From Beroe ovata (lineage: Eukaryota > Ctenophora > Nuda > Beroida > Beroidae): a stretch of 64,000 nucleotides of DNA. Below the pieces are notes generated by a model. The model had not been told where the DNA came from, did not search any database, and saw only the letters and a program-made list of their open reading frames with translations. The stretch covers positions 1,531 to 65,530 of the forward strand of contig CAMPET010000321.1 in NCBI GenBank assembly GCA_946803715.1. The letters run 5' to 3'. Below are positions 1-11,600 of this stretch, in pieces. Each line of letters opens with the position of its first letter. The stretch's first letter is position 1. The position numbers and the translations under genes were made by a program.

Positions 1-64
1 ACACACACACACACAAGCACAAACACAAACACACACACAAACACACACACATAGACACACACAA
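1..64. repeat. (AC)n microsatellite at window edge
   Basis: Imperfect CA/AC run with occasional AG or AA interruptions. It lies in the part of the WDR33 gene that leaves the window, so it is most likely intronic. No coding signal is seen in it. Confidence 0.9.
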
Positions 65-212
65 ATTGTATGTTCGAAGAATGTTCAGAGGATTCAAGTT
101 GATGCGCTTTATGGGAGACAGGTATTCGAACGTGGAAATATCTCTTTTGAGAATCCTAGTGAAAAGCACGGAAAAAACACACTCAATCCCAGTCTCAACC
201 GTAACATGAGAC

Positions 213-1285
213 CTGTAGAATTGTCTCAAAGTTAAAAGTGAGACCATTCCAGAGGGTAAATTCCCCGTTTGCGGTGCCTGTTACCAGCCTCCTACCTTCT
301 GTAGTCCACTACAGAGCATAGGGGTCAAGACGGTAAAGAATCTAATATATCAGCGATCGTAAACCAGGTACTCTTCAACATGGCACAATACGTCACTACA
401 ATACGAGAGAAATGGTCTTGGTCCGACACTGTGGATGGCAGTGTTATGACGCCTGACTAGACCAAGGTAGACAGAACACAATAATGACCACTCAATGCTA
501 TAAACAGGGTTTGACGTCTTATAAATTGCAGAAGGAGACTAACCCTGACTAAGTGAATAGGACATTTGAACTTGTTCGTTGCCATGCGCACGAATCGGGT
601 TGTCACTGCATTCATGGGATTATCCAACATTCCCATTGGGGGCATCATCTGAAATAACAATTCAAATTTTGATAACCTGCAATTACATGAAATTTTCGTG
701 TTCCGGTGCATTTGCAGTGGGAAATGAATGACTCACGTCTAGGTAGTAAGCTTTATGAGGCTGGAGTATGTTTCCACCATGCAAACTCTTCTTGTACAAG
801 CGATTCTAAATGGATTATATCACCTAGAATTTGCAGGTAATTAACAAAATGGACGATATCTTGATTTCTGATGGAAAAGGCCTAACAAACCTCGATGTAC
901 TGAAAGATTGGAGAGTTGTAGTCTACAGTTTTCCGCTGAACAGATCGTCTCATTCTCTTTCCGTCAAATGACGCTAACTGAGCGAAGAACATCGGAGTGA
1001 ACTGCATGCCTGGCATCCCTGAGGGAGAGGAGATTGCGGCTGCAAACAACGAGAAGTGGATATTGATAGGTACAAATCATATAATTTCAAACATGGAAAT
1101 TCTGATGAGTTACCACAATATATTCACGTTGCCATAGTGACGTCACCATTACCTGGTGGTTGGAATGGGAAGTTCATCATCCCGCCGGCCGGGGGCGGTG
1201 GCCCAGGATCAGGCCCGCCGCCACCGGGGGCCTGATTATCCTCTTGACTCCTTACATAAACCATGGGGTTCATAGTGCTAACCAT
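213..1285 (-). CDS. WDR33: WDR33, 5' part (pre-mRNA 3'-end processing factor), cut by window edge
   Basis: WDR33 is the WD40 subunit of CPSF that helps recognise the AAUAAA signal in nuclear pre-mRNA. Five minus-strand exons are read: 1153-1285 (start ATG at 1285), 891-1039, 737-805, 544-648 and 213-308; all junctions keep frame (184 codons). Exon 1 encodes a Pro/Gly-rich leader. Exon 2 carries the family motif [15 protein letters not shown]. Exon 4 has [17 protein letters not shown] and ATNKFKCP. Exon 5 starts the first WD repeat with EGRRLVTG and [17 protein letters not shown]. These match the conserved N-terminal part of WDR33 in other animals. Further WD repeats and the C-terminal region lie beyond position 1. 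A good acceptor directly precedes the chosen ATG (CTGTAG then CCATGG), so a 5' untranslated exon may exist upstream. Identification is strong; the exact start is less certain. Confidence 0.93.
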
Positions 1286-1531
1286 GGCTACAGTAGGGGA
1301 GGGGAACAAGGTTACTATGGTGACGATGAGAAATGTCGTGTATGATCACTGATAGAAGCTATATACAAAACTTCTAGAAACGAAATAAAACTGCAAACAG
1401 TTGTACCCGGAAATGGTTATCAGTTTTGAGATAAGACGATGAGATTATCCTAAGATGCATAGTAACTGTTGGGTATATTTTAGCATGCAAAATGTTTTGC
1501 AATCCCCTAAACCAATCTAAATTTTACACGA

Positions 1532-1537
1532 TTTATT
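1532..1537 (-). terminator. AATAAA poly(A) signal, probably of TVP23
   Basis: Minus-strand AATAAA about 275 nt downstream of the TVP23 stop codon and upstream of the WDR33 start. It is the only canonical signal I noted in this interval, so it is a plausible 3' end for TVP23. Confidence 0.45.
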
Positions 1538-1811
1538 TGTTTATATCTCTCAAAATTTCTAATCAAAACTTATCAAATCAACTCCTTATTTTAAGTCTGA
1601 CTATCACATCCAAGCTTGAATAGGTTTCCAAAGTACGATGTTTTTCGAATATCTTAACATATCCAGTGGTTTCGTTTCATCTTGCACCTTGGTTTGTTGT
1701 CTCTGTACTAGTGCCCCCAAACGTCTGTTAAAGTACAGATAAGAGTGAGACAGATAAGAGTGAGTCTCTGTCATGAGATCATACTCTGAACAACAATTGG
1801 CGTATTCAAAT

Positions 1812-2727
<916 letters not shown>

Positions 2728-2949
2728 GCCTGCCGTGGATCATATGTATCATATAAAAGTCAACAATACTGGTGCCTTCAGATATGGATAGTTTATGGAC
2801 AAATGGAGACAAGATGCGATTGTTCCGTCACTTCCACAATATACAATCACTCAAGAACATTCTCCGTGAAAAGATAAACTTCAGAACAGAAAGATTATTT
2901 TGAGACATCAATTATCAGACTTTTCTCCAACTCTCTACATGAACACCAA

Positions 2950-3345
2950 CATGATTACTTTTGGTAAACACTCGAGGTTGAGTGCTAGCGGCGCGCGCGT
3001 AATTTAACCTTGGCCTATCTATATCGTAGCGTAGACAGGCAACCATTGACAATTGTTAGCCTGGCGTTGCTAGGCCCAGCTGACGCGAGCCACGAAGCGG
3101 CACGGCGCGGGCGAGCGCCCGCGCCAGCCAAAAATAATTTGCGGCGCGCGCACAGCAATGAAATTGCGCGGCACTGCGGCAGGGCTATATCATCGACAGC
3201 CAAGCCTCAGCTTGTGCCACGCCGCGCAATTAATAAAAATTCTAATTCCATCTGCAGCGACTCGATGACAATTTCGTTTCGCGCGCGCGGCGCAATTCGC
3301 GGCTTGCATCACCGGTTCAACATAGTTAATTGTCAATCAATGTGC
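2950..3345. repeat. GC-rich insertion bounded by short inverted repeats
   Basis: A block rich in GCGCGC inside AT-rich DNA. ATTGACAATT at 3045-3054 is matched by its inverse AATTGTCAAT at 3328-3337. The interior includes GCGCGGGC and GCGCGCGCGG runs. The size (about 290 bp) and the terminal inverted repeats suggest a non-autonomous DNA element. No target-site duplication is convincing. The long plus-strand reading frame across it looks like a by-product of GC content. Confidence 0.5.
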
Positions 3346-3458
3346 CATTGAAATCACCTTGGTCAAACTCTTCTCTGAAACGGAAACAGAAACTCAAGTG
3401 CAATGCNTCACGTGACCTTATACAGCTCTAGATGTTTGCCTTTTCACTTGACTCAAAG

Positions 3459-3925
3459 GAACTCCAACTGAAGGGCCCACAAGAGGATTATCCCGAGAGG
3501 GATACTGCCTGGCTCTAATCGCTTTGTTCTTATGGCGAAGTTGATGATAGCATCGAGGGTGTTGTTCTTGAGGATTGCATTCAAGGAGTCGTAGTAAGTG
3601 CCCAGTGTGTCCATTCTCGTAGGACAGTGACCCACGAAGTGCGCTACTGTTTCTATTTGGTGGATCGCTTTGTGTAGGGCAGCTTCAGTCGAGGTGCCTT
3701 TTTTGAAGCCGAATTGTTTTTTGCTTAGGCTGTCTTCCATTCCTAGGTCATGTTGCATATGTCAGAGGATGACTTTTTCTCGAAGTTTGATCAGGGTGGG
3801 AGAGAGAGTAATGGTTCTATAGGAGTTGGGCTTGTTATAGTCTGATTTGCCAGGCTTCGGTAGGAAGATGGCACTAGATTCAGACCATGGGTGGTTACTG
3901 TTAGTAATGGTGTCAGCAAAGAACC
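3459..3925 (-). mobile_element. LINE (non-LTR retrotransposon) fragment, internally deleted
   Basis: On the minus strand the frame begins with reverse-transcriptase motifs: FLPKPGKSDYN, SYRTITLS, then after a stop QFGFKKGTSTEAALHKAIHQ. It then jumps to a C-terminal type segment with VAHFVGHCP, like the His/Cys end of RNase H-bearing LINEs. The middle of the RT is missing, so this is a dead, internally deleted copy. The 3' end (3468-3517) is repeated exactly in the second copy at 20929-20978. Confidence 0.8.
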
Positions 3926-4060
3926 AGTGGGTCACATTTCAGTTTCTCCTACGGATGAAATGATAGGATATATTAGTAATGAATATGAAGGGAGGTGGCT
4001 ATCTTATACAATATTACAATATACTATCTCCTTACACACAATAGTATGCTAAGTTTAGAG

Positions 4061-4197
4061 TCTCCCGACCTAGCGTCCACCCTGTGGGAATCTCCCGACC
4101 TAGCGTCCACCCTGTGGGAGTCTCCCGACCTAGCGTCCACCCTGGTTTGCTGCCGCCGACCTAGCGTCCGCCGACCTAGCGTCCGCCGACCTAGCGT
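4061..4197. repeat. Minisatellite built on GACCTAGCGTCC
   Basis: Three 30-bp units (TCTCCCGACCTAGCGTCCAC plus CCTGTGGGA) are followed after a short break by three 15-bp units (CCGCCGACCTAGCGT). All six share the 12-bp core. The second block looks like a shorter derivative of the first. It lies between two LINE fragments. Confidence 0.9.
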
Positions 4198-4215
4198 CCT
4201 ATACCCGGGTACCTG

Positions 4216-4336
4216 AAGGTGGGTACTTGATACTGTGTCGCGCGTTCCGTGTTGAAAATATCAATTTGAAGGTGGAAACCCGGCCGTTAATATGTTCTAT
4301 TTTTAGGTACCCACCTTCAAATTAGTCGAACGCGCG
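4216..4336. repeat. Two interleaved inverted repeats
   Basis: AAGGTGGGTAC (4216-4226) pairs with GTACCCACCTT (4308-4318), and CGCGCGTTC (4239-4247) pairs with GAACGCGCG (4328-4336). The order is A-B-A'-B', so the two stems cannot nest. It may be the remains of a small DNA element or of two overlapping ones. Confidence 0.5.
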
Positions 4337-4600
4337 TACATTACTGTGTTAAGAAATCTTGATACGCGCGCTGGCTGCGCTGCAAGTAGGTATCGAAATC
4401 CGCGCCCGGCGCGTGCAACTTCAAGATGACCTTTTTGCGCTAATGTGTCAAATACTGTGACAAATACTTCGCGCGTGTGCCAAATCGGAGCGTCGCGGCG
4501 CAGAATTTTACACTTCTTGAAACTATGAAAGTCCTGAGACAGTGAGACAAGATATTAATAAGAGCATTCTGAATATTTTATCGGAACCACTCTTCACTTA

Positions 4601-4966
4601 GTGGTTCTGATAGTGAGATACATTTCAATTAAGTTTATGCGATGNATGGCAAATAGTTTACCTAGTAGTGTTAGAAAGCTTCACAGGAGATTCCTTTCTG
4701 AAAGAGTTAGAATACTATGGAACAAACTTCCCTCTTTTGTCAGAAGTTCAAGCAATGTGTTAAATTTTAAAATAAATCTTCAGAAATTTAAATCCGAGTC
4801 TTTAAGAAATGGGCTTTTTTCAGATGCCTTCTTTTGGAATGTTTCTAGAGAAGTTATTTCAAGGATAGAAACTCCTAGTTATTTGGAGAATAGGGCGATC
4901 CAAGTTGAATATTTAAAGTCAAGGCCGTTCTTAGCTAGGAAGAGGTTTTTCAATTTGCGATACTAA
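4601..4966 (+). mobile_element. LINE ORF2 C-terminal remnant with 3' tail
   Basis: The frame from about 4646 to a stop at 4966 has the typical end of LINE ORF2: FLSERVRILWNKLPSFVR, then a NFKINLQKF-like segment (the usual form is W..LP......S..FK..L). It is 5'-truncated, and an n at 4645 breaks the upstream frame. A 3' tail of TTTA repeats (about 5113-5136) follows. The C-terminal sequence differs from that of the 3459-3925 element, so it is a different LINE family. Confidence 0.72.
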
Positions 4967-5171
4967 TTTTCTAGAGGGGGTTTATTCAAGGTTTTGCTTT
5001 TTTCTATGTTTATTTTCTGAACGTAAAATTTTAATGATGGCTGGGAGCTCCAGCTCACTGTTCAATGCATCATAGGAAATATATTGAAACCAGTGTTGAT
5101 GTATATCAAAATATTTATTTATTTATTTATTTTATCAATGATTATAAATCGATGATTATAAACTATGTCCA

Positions 5172-5232
5172 TGTCGAGAATTTCGTTTTGCGCGCTCGCC
5201 CCTGTTTCTCGTACTGAGCGCGCAAGAAACAG
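5172..5232. repeat. Dispersed GC-rich hairpin element, copy 1
   Basis: Positions 5172-5196 are a 25-bp exact match to 61207-61231. Just downstream, CTGTTTCT (5202-5209) and AGAAACAG (5225-5232) form a hairpin with GCGC-rich interior. The same GTTTCT..GCGCGC..AGAAAC layout recurs near 60.9-61.4 kb, marking a repeat family. Confidence 0.6.
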
Positions 5233-5634
5233 AGGCTGTCAGATAATATCTGACGAAAAATCTCGCCAGAGAGGGACCGAGAGTATAAGTACTGAGGGTA
5301 GTGCCGTGCTTAGGAGTATAGAATTTAATCCTGCAGCCTAAAATTTCAGATGCAATCACACCATGGCCCAATGGCCCATGCGTGTGCAGTGTGTATCTAT
5401 TATTTAGATCTGATTTGAGAGGTGATGCTTGGCCCCCCCTCTGATAGGAGCCACGAGCTGTGAGGGGGAGTGTCAGCTGTCTCGCGAAGAAGAGGAGTAG
5501 TGAAAAGCAGCATATTTTGGAGTCATGCAATGCAAGCAGCAAAGAGATTCATCCCTAGTTTGGCTTCAGTTGTTTCTAGGCAGTGCCATTATGTGTGACC
5601 ATTTTCTCATAACTGCCAATCAGATTTGATAGCC

Positions 5635-8600
5635 ATGGCAAACTCTATGGTTCTAGAGAGGATGAGCACCAGGCAGCTTATTTTGTTATTTACTGGTAAC
5701 CTTTTAGTACTTATCGTCCTCTTCGTAGCTGGAGCTAAAGGTGAGATTCCTGAGTAAGGTGTGAACTTTATAGGTACTTGTTAACTTTAACAATATCTAA
5801 GGAATGGCTAAACTCTTTTTCATAAAAACAATCCCTCAGGACCAAAGCCAACAAATGCAATGACCAGGATAACAAAAATTTGCAATGACAAATATCATCA
5901 ATTCCAGAATGTATCCAAACCTGTTGATGATTCTTCATGTCCTGAAATCATTGAGGTAGGACCTCAATAAGTTTGAATGCCTAATGAAATAATCAGATCA
6001 AAACAATTCCTATAACTAAGGAAAACAAAATCCCATCTTGTTTGTAGTTAAAAACATTGTGGGCATCTTTTCAGTCCCTTGCAGAAGATAATCCCAGACT
6101 GAATGGCAACAACTTAGTGTTCTATTTAGTTTTACCCACAGACAAGTATCCAGAATTAGAAATGAGCAGGTGGTTTCAATGGATGATAACTATACTTCAA
6201 CTCAAAACCAAACAAGACTACAGATACCTACAAAAGAGTAAGTCACCTATCGGTTTGCAAGCAGGTATCTTTATGACAATGTAACTCTATCTTATGATGT
6301 CCTTTTCTCAGATGAGAATCCCATAATGACCTTGAAAAGTGTTGTTTTTGGTAGAAATGGAGTGAATGACTTCTGGAGGCCAATTCATACAAGTGACCCT
6401 GAAACACTTCTCACAAGACGGATGACATGCATGAATGATCTTGAGTATAATGTATGATATCATGACTCAGGAAATACTTCAGAAATTGGAATATAATTGT
6501 GTTTCTAATGATAATTCTAATCACTCACAGCTGGTGGATTGTAGTGATGTGGCACTATTTGAGTTGGGATCTGTGCATTACTCACACTACCTCATAAATA
6601 TACAACTTCCTGATGGGAGAGGGATGCAATACAACAAAGACATTCCCCCAATTCTGGGAATTGATATAACGGTAAGCTTATTCTAAATGTCGTTCAAATC
6701 AAATTTCAAACATGCTTCAAAGAATATCTTCTGATCGTTAAGACAACATTCCTATAAAGTTTCTTGAAAAGTTGTTGTTTTTGGGAACTCTGAAGTCTGT
6801 ACTGTCATTCACTGTTTGAAGAGCTAGTAGATTCATCACGTTTGGACGAATCGAGATTAAAGCATTTCCCTAGACACGCAGTGATAGCTTTGTTTGGGGT
6901 AACATTCAGGATCGGGTCTGTGATAGTGTTCATAAGGAGGAATATTGACACCACTCTGTACACATTGCCATTTCCCTTCTGCAAAACACGGAATATGAGG
7001 AAGAAAGGTAGCCAGGAGCAAGTGAAGACCAGACTGGTCAGGAAAGCCTTAACCACAATGATCTTTGTGTTGATTGAAGAGCTGTTGGGAGATTGTGATA
7101 ACTTGTGGATGATGATGGTGTAGGAGGAGATGTTGAAGAACAGAGGCATGATCATGGTAAGGACATCCAGAAGAACCAGGAATGCCAGGCAGGACTCAGG
7201 AGGGTCACATCGGAGTAGTGTACAGATTGTGTGCTCCTCATTGTATACCGTGAGTGTTTTATCATTCTCCATGTAAATGTAGAAGAGGAATGCCCCACAG
7301 AAGAGAACTGGTGAAAACCAGGTGGCTAGGGTAATGCCCAGCTGTAATTTTCGGTGTTTGGGTGTGTTGTACCTGGGAAGAGAGAGGAGGGGATGAGTAG
7401 GACATGACTTCAAAACTACTCATTCTTGATGATTTGGTAGTGATTGTCCTATTCTATTTGTAACAGGTATGAGTCGAGGTGTAGTTGTCAGTGTGTGAAG
7501 TTGCTATCACCTTGTTGGAGCCACGACAGCTACAAGTCTATCCACTGTAAGTGGGACAATGCAGAGGAGATTAGTGTAGGACAGTGGCTGTTCAAGGACA
7601 GGCCCTATTCGGCAGAACAGTGTGTCGGGTAGCTCCCCCAAATCCCCTGGGTGTGGTTTCCATAGTAACGGGTTCATGATATAATTTGATAATGGAAGTA
7701 ACCGCAGCAGAAACACATATTACAACGTAATTACAACGGTGTCGGTCATCGGACCTATGAGAATTGATGTGAACAACGGTCAACCTAGGTACTCACATGG
7801 GCTTATAAGGACTGCTGTGGAGAGAGCATATACCAAATCTGCGATAGCCATGTTGAAACAAGCCCATCTGTGCGATTTCTTATCCAGACCCTCGGACCAC
7901 AGATGTCGAATCACAAGGGCGTTGAGGATGGTGCCCGATGCTGCAACCACAAGCTTGGCGGCCTCGAAATTGATATCATTTTCACCCAGCGGCATCGTAA
8001 GCTAAAGATTAATATGGAGTGTGTGTGGGATTGTCAACAGATTGAAATTAGAAGAGAAGGGTTGCGTTGGTACGCGAGAATTGAAGGAAACAAAGCAAAC
8101 GATACACTGCCAGCTGGTTATTATATCGATAACTCTGACATATACCTAGTTGATGAAGAGCTACTATTATCGTACTATTAAGGAGGGGGAGGGGGCGTAA
8201 CTGTGGAATGTAACCTGACCACAACATGAAAACTTTGCGTTGTATTGTCTCCATTATTCCTCCAGCAACGCTCATCATGTGACGAAGATTATGATATGAA
8301 CAAGAATAGGAACAACTTGTTGTGTACCTATACAAGACGTATTGTCGCAGAACAAATTGATACCGAATCAAAAGTTTGCGATCGGGAACGATTTCTCAGC
8401 ATGAGTTGAGATGATTCGACGAACTTTTGGAACTGAAGAATGATGCTGTACTCAATTATCGAATTGTATCGTGCTAACCGTTTTGCAATTATTATAGCTC
8501 GCCTATTAGAACGCCTATTGTTTCTGAAGGAGCAAAATCTCGATGAGTACAGGCACAGGGCTATATGAACAACAAAACATTATGATTCAGATTCGAACTT

Positions 8601-11600
8601 TCTGCAAATATTACCTATATAAGTATTTATTGATTGATTGGTTCATCAATAACACAATTTTAGAACACCAAGGAATTTAATATAGAGCGTATTATAGTAA
8701 TGAGGGCAGAGGGGTGTGTGGGTGAGATACGATGTATTTAGCGGTCCAAAAACAATGAACATGCTCAGCTCGGGCAAATTCAATATACGGAACGCACCAC
8801 TCTAGCATTATTATTATATCGCAGAATATATCTTATGTTCTGTAAGATAATTGTTGTAGCCCGAAGTTTTCCCTCTCCGTGGTATTCATTATTCAAACAT
8901 ATTTAAACTTTTATACAAAGATAATGTTTGTTATGTTATGTGATATTTTTGATTATATTTTTTGATGTCTAGGTTAATACACTCTCGAAAAAAAGCACCT
9001 TTCTTGCTCCGTTTTGACCAATATAAGATAGTTCTATTATAGGCCGGATCAATTTGTGGCAATTAGCTAATTGGGCTATGTCCCTGAATGTGCAAAATCA
9101 TGCTATAATCTCGGTTCGTGACGGACAAAGTCATTACTTTGATTGGAGTGTGCATGCTACCCGACTTAGCGGTGTGCTAGTCACAAAAACACTCACTCAC
9201 ACACACACACACGCACAGACACAGACACACAGACACAAACACCCACACACAGACACACCCACACACAGACACACACACAACCACTTTACACACAACGTGT
9301 AGTCCTCCTAGGGAACAGCCTCCAAAAGCGCCTGAGATTCGAATGATCCGACGCTGACGAAAGCAGAGAAATAGTTTCTTATGCTTCTAAAGTGTGCCCG
9401 CTTTTGTTATGCGGATCACAGAAACCATAAAAAAGGCGATTGGTCATGAAAATAGCAATAGTACAAAGAAATGAGTTTGAGCACAAGCTATGTTGCAAAA
9501 AACATATGTTTTTGAGTGGGCAGCGTTACTTGAACATAAAAAGACAAATTATAACATTTGTCAGCTTCATGAACTTATTATCAGTTTCATGGGCTTATTA
9601 CAAAGTTATATCAACTAATTCACTTACATTATCATATATTGCAGACACTACATTGTTATGGAAGATTGATATGCGAACTTAACCATTAATGAGTAGTCTC
9701 GAATAGTGGTTTCAAGGAGAGTTGACACGGTGACACCATTGCAAACAAAGATGTTTATTGTTAGCGTGACATAGTGCAAATGTAATAGTGCATTTTTAAC
9801 ACAAAAATAAACCTAACAAAGTCAGCTTCTTGAACTTATAACAAAAACTGCGACGATTCAGTTTTTACCATTTTGAATAACTAACTATTTTGAATAACTA
9901 ACTACTGATTATAGTTCTCAGTTATTTCCCATAAGTTTACATGATACATTTGTCGAAAAAATCAAAGGGCAAGGGAAAAACTATGTGAAAAGTTTATACA
10001 CACTTAATATAACGGCGTTTTTCATTTCAATCTTGATGATCACACATATACGGTTCGTTCATAGAGTTAAGGTGGTACCCTATGCTCTAGCATTGAGCGG
10101 GATCGCCCCTTTGCATATCTGTGCGACTACTGATGAATTATTCATATCCGTGGATTTGTTAGACTCTCAGAAGTTGAAACGTTCAATTTTCGTGTGAATG
10201 TATGGAAGGTGCACAATAAGATGCCACTCGTGACTATAACAATATAACATAGTCCCCGGTTCAGAGACAAAATACACTGGTCACAGTCACTACAGGAAAG
10301 AACAATAATTGTCACTTCACCTGTTATAACCATGGTAACCAATCATAACCATGGTAACCATGGTAACCATTCATGACCATGGTAACAATGGGTTGCGTCG
10401 CAGGAAATTCATCAGAACGGCGGCTTCACTAAAGTGTGGGTGGCACACAAGAGTCTGATATGTCCTGTGTTGCTAGTGGCAACCATCCTATTCAGTCGAC
10501 AAGTTGGGAAGTGTCAGCAGTCAAAACCACTCCTCATAACCAAGTAAGTGTGTTCAAATGACGTTTTTAAGATATTTCTAGGTGATTTTGTTATGAAGGT
10601 TTGTTTCGAACGTGTATCAGCAGTGATAAAATCGCTGGATTCCCCCATTCATATTGCTATCTCATGATGACGTATTGAGCGGGCAGTGTCCCCACGGCCC
10701 ACAATAACGTCATCCATTTCAGGATTATCCAAGGGCTGGGCGTTGTCAATGTCATCTACAATCGTAAGTCAGTGATGTATTTCTTCATCTCGTCTCATGA
10801 TGCACATACAACATCATGATGCGTGAACACGAATCATAGCTTCACTTGAATGTTTATGAAAGCGCGTATAAAAGTAAACTCACTATTTTGCGGTATCATA
10901 CTGTATCCTAGCCCTTGTAAATGAGTGGAAACCAATTAGATCCAACTCACCATTCGCCATATTAGATCCACCCACCCTCACACATTCTCTTCTGCCTCAG
11001 TTCCACTGGAGTTCCTATCTCTGGTGGCGGATGTCCCTGGTCTCAGAGTGTGGTATGATTGTGCCACGGGGCTATTCTACGCTGCCACAGCCGTGCTATG
11101 GCTGCTATTCGTGGGGGAACACAGAATGGTGTGTCTTAATTGACCGCTAATTGATCGCTAATTGATCGCTAAATGGGTGTCGCAAAATATATGCAAAATG
11201 ATTGCTGCCAATACAACTCATCATTCAATGACTGCTACCTAGCTGAGCGCAATGAATAATGCGCGTTGCATGCAACAGTTCTTCTTTTGTCAACTTCTTC
11301 ATTGACTAAACATGGGATTATTATATCCATTCTCGATGAGAGGTTTTACTATTTTTACAAACCTAGTCGTCACACCGTCATAGCAACAATGTTGCCATAG
11401 CAACAATGAAGCCATGACGATAGCAATCTCTCCCCTATTACCAGGATTTAGACGAGAGGAACAAATTCTCCAACTATTGGAAGGAGATCACGTGTATATT
11501 CATGTGTTGCTGCGTCATGTTCCTCTTTGACATTATTGAGAGGGGACTCCAGATCTCCGATCCATTCCACTCCATTTGGTCCACCGTGACGGGTGAGAAT

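Noticed and set aside
3010-3351. 113-codon plus-strand ORF
   Set aside because: Runs across a GC-rich inverted-repeat element; Ala/Arg-rich composition comes from GCGCGC blocks.
4061-4197. Regular repeats considered as a CRISPR-like array
   Set aside because: Units are contiguous with no spacers, and the DNA is animal nuclear.
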